NCBI GenBank assembly: GCA_029948255.1
Contig: JALIZF010001466.1
Coordinates: 248,001-312,000, forward strand
DNA: 64,000 nucleotides
Source of the DNA: Telmatactis stephensoni
Lineage: Eukaryota > Cnidaria > Anthozoa > Actiniaria > Isophelliidae
Direction of reading: 5' to 3'
Position 1 is the stretch's first letter; each line of letters begins with the position of its first letter. Made by a program: the position numbers and the translations under genes. Under the pieces are notes generated by a model that saw only the letters and a list, made by a program, of their open reading frames with translations, made no database searches and was not told the origin of the DNA. This document shows, one piece after another, positions 23,377-36,300 of the stretch.

Positions 23377-26300
23377 GTGAGTGATTAACGGAAATTATTA
23401 ATTATCTACACTAACACAATCCAGTGCTTACACACCTATCTAAAGAGAAGTCGTGTAATTAAGTGTTCCAAGAGTGGGCGGCTCGCTAATCTCGTTAACT
23501 TGTGCGGGGGTTTTTAAGATTACAGGCACGTTTAATAACGCACCGACCAAAAGTGAACGTAACTCGATGCAAATTTTTGCTTGCGTCTTGTTTAAATGCT
23601 AATTTGCATCAAGTACTTCGGTTCCGGCTACTTGCACCGACTTTCGGCTACTTGCACTGGAAATTTTTGCTCATTTCCAATGATAGGAAATATCTAGGAA
23701 ATGGCATTTTCCAATGATAGCAACTGACATTTTCCTACATATTTCCTAGATATTTCCAATCACTGGAAATTGCATTTTCCTAGATATTTCCCATCATGGG
23801 AAGATGGAAAGGTAGGAAATATCTAGAAAAATGCAATTTCCAGTGATTGGAAATATCTAGGAAATATGTAGGAAAATGTCAGTTGCTATCATTCGAAAAT
23901 GCAATTTCCTAGACATTTCCTATCATTGGAAATGAGTAAAAATTTCCAGTGGTGCGACTGGAAATTGCGTGCACTTTGAGCGCGACCAACTGTGATCGCA
24001 AGTTGATACATGTTTTGGCTTGTTTGAACAGTCACCGCGCTAATTATAAACGTCGCAAGTTGTTTTTCTTGTTCTTTGTCCGAATGTCCGCACATTTCCT
24101 CCTACAAATAATTCAAACAAAAACAGGGGTAAGAGTACTCGCGCTCTAGACGCGCTCTTGTTTATCTCCGGATTAAAATATAATTATAATGTTTATTATT
24201 AATAAGAATTGTTAATATTGTTAGTCATTGTTAACATTACATTTGTCTTTCAGGTCCTCCTATCGTATCTAAGCAGTGCTTATCTGGTGTCACGTGGATC
24301 TCTGTTCAATGGAAGCCCTCGTTACCAGACTACGATATGCTTACGGCTTTCAATGTCTGGTACAGATATACTAACTCTAAGGGCTGGGACAAGCAGGAAG
24401 CTAGTACCAAGAACGATTCGTTTAACATAACTGGGCTTGGTAAGAGCGCTCATTGATAGCAGTTTTCGTATGAACGGACCTGTGTCGTGCCAGTGCCGTG
24501 CATCACAGGGCCGTTATCGTAACCTTACGAAACCGTCACTCACGTGCAATCACTTCTGGGAATTCTGTGACTCATCCATTCATTCATCCATCCATCCATC
24601 CATCCGTCCGTCCGTCCGTCCTTCCTTCCTTCCTTCCTTCCGTCCTTCCTCCCTTCCTTCCTTCCTTCCATTAATTCTCATATTCGTCCATTTACTTCAC
24701 ATTCGAACCCTGCTTATAGTGAATCATCTCATGAACGAAGCAAAGCTGACGTTACCATCTAAATGGTAAAAGGGATAAAATTATGTATGATGATAATTCT
24801 GTCGTCGTTAAGCAACCAAAAACACCGACGACACGGACGTCACGTAGACGTTATTTCTCATGCGCGCACTGTCGTCGCGGCTGTTCTTGTTCTCGACAGA
24901 ACGTCAGATGAGGCTTTCTCACGTTCTAAAACCTTGAAGACGACCTGCCGCCCGGTTGGCTCAGTTGATCGAACGCCGGTCTTCAGTGCAGAAAGTCGGT
25001 GTTAACAATTGACAAGATGTTGCCTTTGCAATTCACGTCATCTCGAATAAGAACGTTAGACTACTGTAGGCCCCGTCTCTCCACACTTTACGACTTGCAT
25101 TGTAGGGGCGTTAATGAACCCACACCACTATTCGGGGAGAGTAGGCCATGAAGTTGTTGGTGTGTGCGTGTGTGATATGACCGTAACTGAACCACCAACT
25201 TTGAGGTCGGCTTGGCGTTGACGTCGGTATAAGGGTCGCTAGTCAATGAGACCTCACACTAGCAATGCAGCTGGCAACCAAATGGACTTTGCCGAGTGCT
25301 GAATCATACAGACAAACAGGCAGACAGACAAACAGACAGACAGATGACGGCGCGCTCATAAAGAACGTACGCGCGCGCGACGTCTGCGTTGTCATTGTTT
25401 TCGGGATGCTTAAGGTCGCGATACCAAACAACACTTCTAATGATTTTCTTATATTTAGCTCCATCGTCAGCTCTTGAGATTCGAATCCAGAACAAAATTC
25501 ACGGAGAGAGTGGCCAAAGTAGTAAAAACGTGTACTGCAATACTTCTGCAAGCATCACAATGGGTAGGCTACATTAATGTTATCACTTCTATATTTATTT
25601 GATACGTCCTGCTATGAGATAGCACATTTAAAGTGCCAATAAAGCCTAGCCAAATCCTTTTGAATCTAGAAATACATCATATAAATAAACGTTTTATATA
25701 AATATTTCTGAATAAAATCAACTCCTCTCTAAGAATTAAGCAATTCAAATCTGAAAATGCAAAGGAGATGACGTCAAAGCAGGAATTTGCTTGATTTTGA
25801 TTCTAGTTTAATCTGAAACAAGTGCATTTCAGTTAAGTAGCAAAAATAGTCACCATACTTTGTACTTTAGCAATGAGGTTGTTTTGCAAATAGAAAAATA
25901 GTATAGAATTTGTATCTAGTGTATTTGTATATTTAATAATTCCTGCTTTGACGTCATCTCATTTGCATTTTCAGATTTGAATTGCTTAATTCTCAGAGAG
26001 CAGTTGATTTTGTTCAGAACTATTCATATAAAACGTTTTTTTATATGATGCATTTGGCTAGGCTTTATTGGCACTTTAAACTCTCCATTAGAACAAGTCA
26101 ATAATTAATTGAGAAACACTTTAGAAATCGTTGCCACAAAAGCCTAAATAGTCATGAAAATTAGTCAATTTCGAGTTCAAACTTGGAATTTAATGCATTT
26201 TTAAACTGATCCTTCATGGGACGGTAGACATACCGTCTATATACCCCTTCCCCACACCCACAAAGGAATCAAGACGAGGCTACATGCATAAAGCCCTGTC

Positions 26301-29300
26301 ATTTTTAACAAGACAAAAATGTTAGCACGTAGCCTCGTTCTAAATCCTTTGCATGCAGCAGATGAAGCATTGAGTTTGCAGGAATATCTAGCCTTCAAGC
26401 TCTGATCCTGAGCAGTCGTTTTGTTGATTCACAGTGCTTGGAAGTCCGTTAAATGTATCGGTAGTTGCGTCATCTTCGCGAGCTATCCTTATATCATGGA
26501 AACCTCCTTTAGACAACAGCACGGTCAAGGGATACTGGGTAAGAGCCATGTCATATTTTCAGGTTGTGTTAGTTTAAGGCGCTGTTGCACGCTGAAACTT
26601 TCCTCTGAAACTTGCCTCAATCGCCGTTGCGAGACAAGTTTCACAACGCATTGCACCGTATAACATGGTCATTTAGCTGAAGCTTTCCCCAGGTCAGTTT
26701 CACGAGACGGTTTCACGAAATGTGGGACTGCTTTCTACTCCTGCAGCAGAAACTTGAATAAGTTTCAGGACGAAATGTCAGCGTGTAACACCCCTTATGA
26801 AATTCGTCTCGCATCGGCGATCGACACAAGTTTCAGATAAAAGTTTCAGCGTGTAACAGCGCCTTTAGTCTATAGTGTTTTACCCAAGTTAAACTTAGAG
26901 TGCAGTGCGCTTACATGAAGAGTTGATGTACTTTTATATGAGTAGTTTCTATGCAGGAAGACGTGAAGATCTTTTTTGGTCCAGGGATGCCATGGCTTCT
27001 AGTGTCAACTGCATTTTCCCGGCGCGTATCGTGTTTACTTGCATTTTACATCGCACATCATCCTGATGAAAAGACGGATAAAATGTATTCGCGAGCTATT
27101 CTTATATCCTGATGCCAGAGACGGATAAAATCATCCCTGGGTGAAGACGTTGCACTCAAAAATCCTGTAAACAACGCAGCAATGACCCTGCCTTCTGTCG
27201 GATTTGATAGTTAGAAGCCCAAGCGTTGTTGATATAAGCCTATATATCGTTCTCTTTATTGTTAATTATAATTGTTATCATATGGGTTTTATTATCATGA
27301 AGCAACATAAAACCTCCGTGCATGTCTTTGTACTGTGATGTAAACACGCTGGGAGATGTAGAGCAAGAGAAAAGCAAGCTTAGGAACACGAGGCGTAGTC
27401 TATAGTTTCTCTTGCTTTTCGAATGCTGCAAATCGTTCAAGATGTTAACATTACAGTACAGAAAGCGATCATTTTATTTTCCTTTTATGAAATATTTTTG
27501 ACGTTTTCGCCAGTGAGTCACGCCTCTCTCCTCTGATATAACCATAGTAGTTAGCTAATCACCGCGTGCATTATCTCAAATAATTATTTATACCAACATA
27601 ACTATTATATATCATATACAGATATTATATAAAGATGTTGGATCAGAGAGTTTCACTAAGCTTGAAGTTGGTCTCCCGTCCAATAATGAGTTCCTGATTT
27701 CCCGCTTGACACAAAATACCTCCTATAAAATTTACATTGTTTCTATGGGAGATTTGCCTTATGTACCAAGCCAACCATCTGAGCTGAGTGCTTCTACAGA
27801 TAAAGACGGTAAGACTACTAAATGACTTAATGAATTTTAATTAAAATTACTTCCTGTTAAATAGACCTACATACTTGTCCCTGAATTCCGATGCCTCGAC
27901 TCTGCCGGGATTACCCGTCCAAAGCTAGATTCATGCATGTTATGCAAGAGACCATAATACTAAGAGAGCGAAACTTAGTATTAATGTCTGTGCGATGTTC
28001 GCTGCGGCTAAGGCTATTTTTAGTAACTTCGCCATCGCGCGTGCAAGGCTCTCAAACAATAGAATTTAATTTTTGACGTGCGCGGTGACGGAACCGTTTG
28101 CTTTTGGTTTTTGAATTCTATTGTTTAACAGCCTTGCGCGCGCGATGGTGAAGTTACTAAAAATAGCCTTAGTCGCCACGAACATCGCACAGACATCAAT
28201 CTCTTAGTATCATGGTCTCTTGTGTTATGCTAGTACAAACGGAAACCACCGAGTGAACAAGTTTAGGCGTCCTCGCTGTATAAAGGTGTAATAGGGAATG
28301 AATGGAAACCTGTAACACCGTGTAAAAAGAAAGTACTTACATTACTGATGTTTCGAGGCTTGGTCTTGATCTCTGAATAAATGATACTGTATTACCCAGT
28401 CAGTAATGTAGGTATTCTCTTTTTTATAAGAGCTCAATTCATTCATTATCACTAGTTTACGTATTACATGAAGCTGAGACAAAATAAAGAGCGCTATACC
28501 CTTGGGAAAACAAATTCGTGATATCACGGTTTGTGGAGATAAAACTCCCCCCCTCTCTCTCTCTCTCTCCCTTTCCCACTCATTTTTGCTATTGGGTTCG
28601 ATTCCAGGCGCCCGATAGTGGGCTGCCTAAACCTAATCATCGACGCCATTGATGCTTCACCAAGAGAGAATTCGTTGCATTGACAGTAGAGAGTCTACAT
28701 ATGCATTACCAATTTAATGTATTATTGACGTAGCTCGTCTTTAGTGTATCGAGTATCAGTCCGACTTTCTCTTTACCCTGAGCGAGTGAAGATGAAAACT
28801 AATATCAACTACTTGATCGATCGTAGTCTGCGAGAGATTTTGATGTTCATGTCAATTTCATAATACAAGTCGACGCAAATGATCTTATGACGCTTTGATT
28901 GTCGTTTCCAGACACGCGCTCCGTATCAACCCTAAAGGTTCAACTAGTAAACCTCAAGACAACGAAGATTAGTTGGACACCACCTCCTGACCACTCCGTG
29001 CCTTATTGGTACAGAGTGTTTATGGAATGGTCTGAGGGAATGGTAACGAAAAGTAAAGAAATCTACCGTGGTAGTTTAACAAGCTATAAGTACGCTAGTT
29101 CTGAAGAACTGCCGTCTTCTCAAGTCAAATGCAGTGTCATGGCGATGGAACCCAACGCTATAACAAGTACGTAGCAAATCTTCCTTCCTTCCTTCCTTCC
29201 TTCCTTCCTTCCTTCCTTCCTTAATCCTTCCTTCCTTTATTTCTTTTCGTCGTCCGTCCTTCTGTGCTTTCTTTCCCCATAAAAATTCTTCCTCCTTCTA

Positions 29301-32300
29301 GCCCTCCCACTCTTCTTTTTTCCCTTCCTTCTTTCCTTCCTTCCATCCTTTTTCTCTTCCTTCCCTAGCCTGTATTGTTTGTAGCCTAAATACTTGTTGT
29401 AAATACATTTTAATAGCTTCTCGTTATCATGTCAAATTAGACGACATACCATGTATACCAAAATATCGTTAAAGAATTACAAAAGGCGAGTAAATTTGAA
29501 AGAAGTGATCAGATTCAGCGAAGTAATCCCTTCATTTTTGTTCTGCTCATATTTTTCATGAGTTTAGCCAATCAAAACGATCTCGACTTATGAATTGTGC
29601 TACAATGCTTCTGATCGGTTTAAGATGTTAAATTGCACTACCCTTTGTTCCATTAGCACCTCTAAAAAACCTGACCATCAAGTCAGGTAACTGGAACTCG
29701 GCAGTGATCACGTGGTATTCTAGTCAACTCGTTCCCAGTGAGATCGTAGACAGATATCACGTCATTATTACGTCATCAACCAGGACTGTCAAGTTTGCTA
29801 CAAACAACACATATGTCAATGTGGCTGGGTTTACGCAGATGACCAGCTATCGTGTTAACGTACAACAGGGCAATTACAAGGGATATGGACCTCTACTGCT
29901 TAATGACGTCAAGTTCAGGACCTCAGGTGGGTTGATCACGTGATTGGCACTGCTCACGTGATTTTTTTACTTTCAGAGAACTTGAGTTCAAATATATCGA
30001 CGAAAACTAGCGCGTGAAATAGTTTGGGCTGCGCATGTGTATTATGCTATAATGAATAAATGGAAATTTGTAACACCAAATAAAAAAGAACAATTACTTA
30101 CATTTTGAGAATCAGCCCTTCGTCGGAATAAAAAAGTGGCTAATGCTCAAAACATATTTTCCATTAAGAATGCGCCAAAGGACCCAAAGTAAAAAATAAA
30201 ATAAATATAAATAAAAAGTGGTAAGAAATATGTCACTAATACACATGATCCATAGATATTGACGTTTTGTCGGAGAAGCCACAGAGAGGAAAAATTATTG
30301 AAATATGTATTTATACAAGTATATATGTTTTAAATTGTGTACACCTGTCAATAACAATATGGCGTCCCTATTGATTAATATGTAATATACTATCAGACTT
30401 ATATGGTATTTGGATGGTCATTAGATGCAGACGAATGTGCTGGTATAAATAGCAACTGTTTAAACCCTGAAACAACACTTGTATTTGGTAAGTACTACCA
30501 TTGCTGAGTAATGAGAGGGAAGGACAGGTTAATTATTATGGAAGGAGAGGGAGAGAGAGATGGTACGATTGGCTTGTGTCAGTTCCGGGCATTGAATGAA
30601 GAAATGTGCTGTACGTTTCAAGATGCACTAAATCGGTCCCTACAATAGACCATAATTCTATGGCTCCTACTCGATGGACTGTCGTTTTGACCCTTTTCGT
30701 GCATTGCTCTCACGGGGGAGAGCGCGAACCTCCTAATGATGGGTGAGAAAGTGGTAGGACCATACTAAAACTCAGACTTAGACTTCTTTTTTCTGCAGAT
30801 AACAGCCAGTGTTTCGATGAGTTGAGTTTGAGTTGCCACAGTAACGCCCGTTGTATCAACACCGAGGGATCATTCTTTTGTAAATGTAATCAAGGATACA
30901 TTGGCGATGGCTGGGCATGTCAAGGTAACACCTCATTAAAATAGTTTCATATCTGTGCTTTCCAGTATTTCTATACCTAGACTGGATACTCTTCGATTCT
31001 CTTTGGGCTCCCTGTGTTTTAGTCCAGTTCTGTGATAATGATGCTTCACCATACAGATACAAAGTAATTAGTGCGCGTCTACGTGGATAGACTTGTTACG
31101 AATGACAGAACTTTATGCACGTAGCCTCGTCTCCATTCTTTTGCATATATGTAGCAAATAAAGTTACAACAACTGGTTTTGTGGTCCAATTGGTTCTGCG
31201 TCATAAACTTAGTGGGTTTTTGTATCTGCATAGAAATTCCCAAAGAGACGACAGAAGCTGATTTCTGCCAAGAGGAGACATTGCAAGACATCAAATGGGA
31301 GCGTACATTACGAGGACGTAACGAGACGGCGCAGTGCCCACAGGGAGTTACAGGTAAACAAGATGTTGTTTTGTAGTTTATCTATTAGTACTTTATCAAA
31401 TAGGAGTTTCGATAGACCAAAAACAAGGAAGTGCCAATGGCCATCAAACTCAACATGTTTGGAGCCATTAAAAAGTGAATAACATCTGTTCAGTTTAGTG
31501 TATACCGTTTGGAATCCTTCTCATTGTTAATATAAAAATACTTCGAAATTCACCTCACCGAATCGCGTACCGTTAACACGCATTCATTCCGAAGAGAAAA
31601 TAATCTAAGTTTGTTGACGCGTAACCTTACGCGCTATCTACGAGTCTTTTGCGCGAATGGTTCAAGACGCATACGTATCACAACCCATGGGTCCAAACAA
31701 ACAGAAACAAACATAATAATGATTCAAACTCGGTTATTTCTGCAAATCTTTTTTATTACAGTATACTATGTACAACTGTACATAATTATGTATAACTTTG
31801 AACTTCGCTAAAGGTGCATTAATACTGACAACAAAATCGTGCAACGACGTTTTGAGCAACATCGTTGCGTTGGAAGTTACATAGCAAATGTTACTCGTAT
31901 CACCACTCTGTGCGCAAGCAAAGACTGTAGAGAGTTTCTACATCGTGAAACACGGAACATGCATTTGTTGCGCGTGTAATACGTACAACTTCCAACAAAA
32001 AACGGCGTTGCATGACTCTCATTTTGTTGTACGTATCAACATGCACTGGATATATGAGCAATCGCGCGCGTTCTGATTGGTTCCTCAACTCAAAGGCTAT
32101 CAGTCCTTTAGCCTGAAAGCTCGCAGCAAATATTTTTTATGTTTGGAAGAAGTAGCAAGGCAATGTTTTGCCTTGTACAGCCCACAAATATTTTTAGGTC
32201 CTTTATTGTTGTTGTTTAGGTATCGCAAGACGACAATGTACTGGTCTACCAAATCAACCTGCCCAGTGGAGTGTCCCAGATCTTAGTGGGTGTGTATCCA

Positions 32301-33229
32301 AATGGGCGTTAGATATGAATGACATGGTATGTTAAGATGTTAAGCTTTAGTAACGCGCTTTATTAGTCAAAACCTGATGCTGCTGTTACAGTAGCTCTAA
32401 TACGGACTCGCCCAATAACAAGCCCGTCGCGTGCTTTCCGACCCGGGGTGGGGGTGTCTTCGTGATTTTTTCGTGATTTTTGTTTAAATTTATTCATTTA
32501 TCATTCGGATAATTGGCTCCAGTTTGAAATTTTTTTTAAAAAATCGCCGACTGGGGGGTTGCGGACCCTCCCCCACCCCCCACCCCACCCCGCACCCCCC
32601 AGCCGACGGACCTGAATAACGAACAACGGACACTTTTTGCATGCCCATAACAAAATTTGTACAAATTCTACCTCTTTTTTTTACATTGTCTTACATTGTC
32701 TCTTTTAAGTCAGTAACCACGGTTCCAGGGCTGTGAGTGCTGATTACGATAACTGGTAGTTTTAAATATTACGAATTACGAAAACATTGAAAACATCACT
32801 CGTACCTATAAATTGTATTCGAGATCGTACGAGTTCCTATGCAAAAATTATAATAACTTTTTTCTTGCCATACTAGGCAAACGATCCTTCTGTTAGTGCA
32901 TCTTCTGTGGCTGACCAAACCGCTAAACTGACTAAAAGTGCCGACAAGATTTATCCTGGAGATCTTAAAGTTGTGGTGAATGTTCTAGACGTGCTGTCTG
33001 TTAGAGAGGGAGCAATAAAGCCTGGTGACGTTGAAGAAACGAAACAATTCACCAGAGTAAGTTCAAAACCGCTAAGTGATCAATTTTGGGGGATTTGAAG
33101 GACCCGACCGCGTTTCCCCAACCCAGCTGTTAATTTGATGTGCGACGACGAAAAGCTGTTCCCAATAAATAATGATAAGCTTTTTGGTATTTTCATATCT
33201 CTGGTTGCTTTTGATTTTGTTTTGATTTT

Positions 33230-33317
<88 letters not shown>

Positions 33318-36300
33318 TCCCGTCACTGTTATTACAGTCTGTAGATATAACGACCCCATATACCCTATATATATATTGCTGCTGTCGTTGTTTGTGTTAC
33401 TGTTGTTTTGATTTTCACGCTGTTTTGCGAGTTTTGGATATGAAATGTTCACTAATTTTGAAAGATTATCGATTAATTGTTATTCATTTACTAGTCAGTG
33501 GTAAACACAGCAAGTAACATCCTTGACTCCAAGACCATTAAACAATGGACCTTTATACCACAGGTAAGCTCTATCTGTCTGTCTGTCTCTCCCTTCTTAT
33601 TTCCTTCCGTTCTTCCTTCCTCCCTCCTTCCTTAACTAATTCCTTGCTTGCTTGCTTGCTTGCTTGCTTCCATCCTTTCTTCCTTCTTTCCTTTCTCATT
33701 TCATTTCTTTTTGCAACCTTTCTTCCATTCTGCCACATCTTTTCTCACAATCCTCTTCTGTTGTATCTACAAAATTTAACCTTTATACCGGCAATTTTGC
33801 CATGTGACACTTACCCTGTCTTGTGCGTTGTGTGACAGGCTGAGCGTAAGAGTAACGCTGGGACGTTAATGAACAGTATGGACAGTGTTGCGTTACAACT
33901 GGCACGTACAGGAAATCACACCCGTACTGTTATGCCTAATGTTGGTAAGAAGAGTAGAGTAAACATTTGAACCTTCTTAATACGGCAAGGCGTCCGTAGT
34001 ATAGAGTTGTCCGTTTTATAGAGGTGTTGTTGATGTAGGTTTCATTTATAAGTATATGTTGGGATCCGGGAATGCCAGTCGCTAGGACATCTGTCCGTTT
34101 TAGAAAGGTATACGTTTTAGAGAGGTTTCATGGGGAAATGTATGGAGATTCAAACCTGTTTGTTAGGAGAGAAAGGATCAACTGTTCAGTAGAACATATC
34201 AAATAAACTAATCGAAGTATTATAAATATATCAACAAAATTCCTTCTATATAACAATAATTTTGTTTTGTTGCATAGTGCTTGATGTGTTATCAACTTCT
34301 AAACCTTCCAAGTCTTCTGTCGTTATTGGATCAAATGAGCAGAAAGGTGGTCAACCTTATGCTGTATTTCCCGCGTCTGAACTCAATCAAGGTATTGATT
34401 ATTGAAAGAAAGGAAGGAAGGAAGGAGGGAGGGAGGGAGGGAGGGAGGGAGGGAGGGAGGGAGGGAGGGAGGGAGGGAGGGAGGGAGGGAGGGAGGGAGG
34501 GAAGGAAGGGAAGGAAGGAAGGAAAGAAAAAAGAAAACAAGGAAAGAAAGAAAGCTAAAGAACGAAAGAGAAACGAACGAATCAATGAATGAATTCTCTC
34601 TCTTTTTCAAATTTCATCCACCTTGTTGCATTTGTCAGTTTTTGTCAATGAACATCAGCTTGTTATGGATCACTTTGATGGAAGAAATTTCGAATCGAAT
34701 GTTTATGTAGACATCACGCATGCGCGGTCACTCCACGGCGCGGTCAGTTAACACTCATACGAAAACTACTGTATGTATCATTCCATGTACTCACTGCTAA
34801 TTTCTATAGACTTACTTAGATGTATGTACTTTGATTTATTGAATAATTCAGGTAAAGATCCCCAGTATATCACCTACGTATCTTTTGCCACAATGGGTTT
34901 TCTCTTGGCTCCCAATAAATCATCAAGGTATGTTAATTAAAATATTGTCATGACAACCAGAGCTGAGACCAAATATGGTTGTGAGATTGTTTAAAGTTCT
35001 TACAAGACGTTTGTTTTGTAGCAATGAAAGTGTTAACAGTGCAGTAGTGTCGTTAACTGTATCTGATCTCAAACGTAAAACATTCAAGAAACCCGTTACA
35101 GTGACTTTTGCACATAAGCAGGTCAGTATTCTGAAAAATTGTTTCTATTTCGATATTTTACTTTACGTTACGTTACGTTACGTTACGTTACGTTACGTTA
35201 CTTTACTTTACTTTACTTACTTTACTTTATTTTACGTTACTTTACTTTACTTCACTTTACTTCACTTCACTTCACTTCACTTCACTTCACTTCACTTCAC
35301 TTCACTTCACTTCACTTCACTTCACTTCACTTCACTTCACTTCACTTCACTTCACTTCACTTCACTTCACTTCACTTCACTTCACTTCACTTCACTTCAC
35401 TTCACTTCACTTCACTTCACTTCACTTCACTTCACTTCACTTCACTTCACTTCACTTCACTTCACTTCACTTCACTTCACTTTACTTCACTTCACTTCAC
35501 TTCACTTCACTTTACTTTACTTTACTTTACTTTACTTCACTTCACTTCACTTCACTTTACTTTACTAGCTTTACTTTACTTTACTTTACTTTACTTTACT
35601 TTACTTTACTTTACTTTACTTTACTTTACTTTACTTTACTTTACTTTACTTTACTTTACTTTACTTTACTTTACTTTACTTTACTTTACTTTACTTTACT
35701 TTACTTTACTTTACTTTACTTTACTTTACTTTACTTTACTTTACTTTACTTTACTTACAGTACAGTCGAAATTCTCATTTATTACAAAACAGTTCGATAA
35801 CGGTTTCTCTTTTGTATATAACCGTTATTGAACGTTTAGATTGTTGTCAGTGTTATTTAATTGAACCCATATTTTCGTTTAGAATAAAGACATAAGAAAT
35901 TGGAATTCTTCCTGCATGTTTTGGGATATGACGAGGTAAAAACATTTCATCGTTACGTTAGATGGAACGTTATCTTGCGTTATTTTATTCACATGTTTCG
36001 TTCTTTGCGTTAGGAAACCTGGTTATTGGTCAGGTGATGGTTGCCATGTCAACAGTACAAACAGCTCACATACTGTATGTCATTGTTATCACCTGACCAG
36101 TTTCGCTGTATTGATGAATGTCAAAGGAGATGTGTCACCAATCATCAAGGTATCCATACTACGAGCAATGCTGTGCTATGCTATGCTATACTATGCTATG
36201 CTATGCTATGCTATGCTATGCTATGCTATGCTATGCTATGCTATGCTATGCTATGCTATGCTATGCTATGCTATGCTATGCTATGCTATGCTATGCTATG

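Noticed and set aside
34331..34710. Frames rich in GGREGGREG or LPPSLPPSLP
   Set aside because: Translation of the GGGA repeat in an adhesion GPCR intron.
34600..34710. Possible extra GAIN exon after TTTGTCAG
   Set aside because: Exons 34391 and 34852 already join in phase with sensible GAIN sequence; an insert here would break it.
34975..35831. 197- and 230-codon frames of FTSLHFTSLH
   Set aside because: Translation of the TTTAC/TTCAC array. Only 35022-35121 inside it is a real exon, in its own phase.
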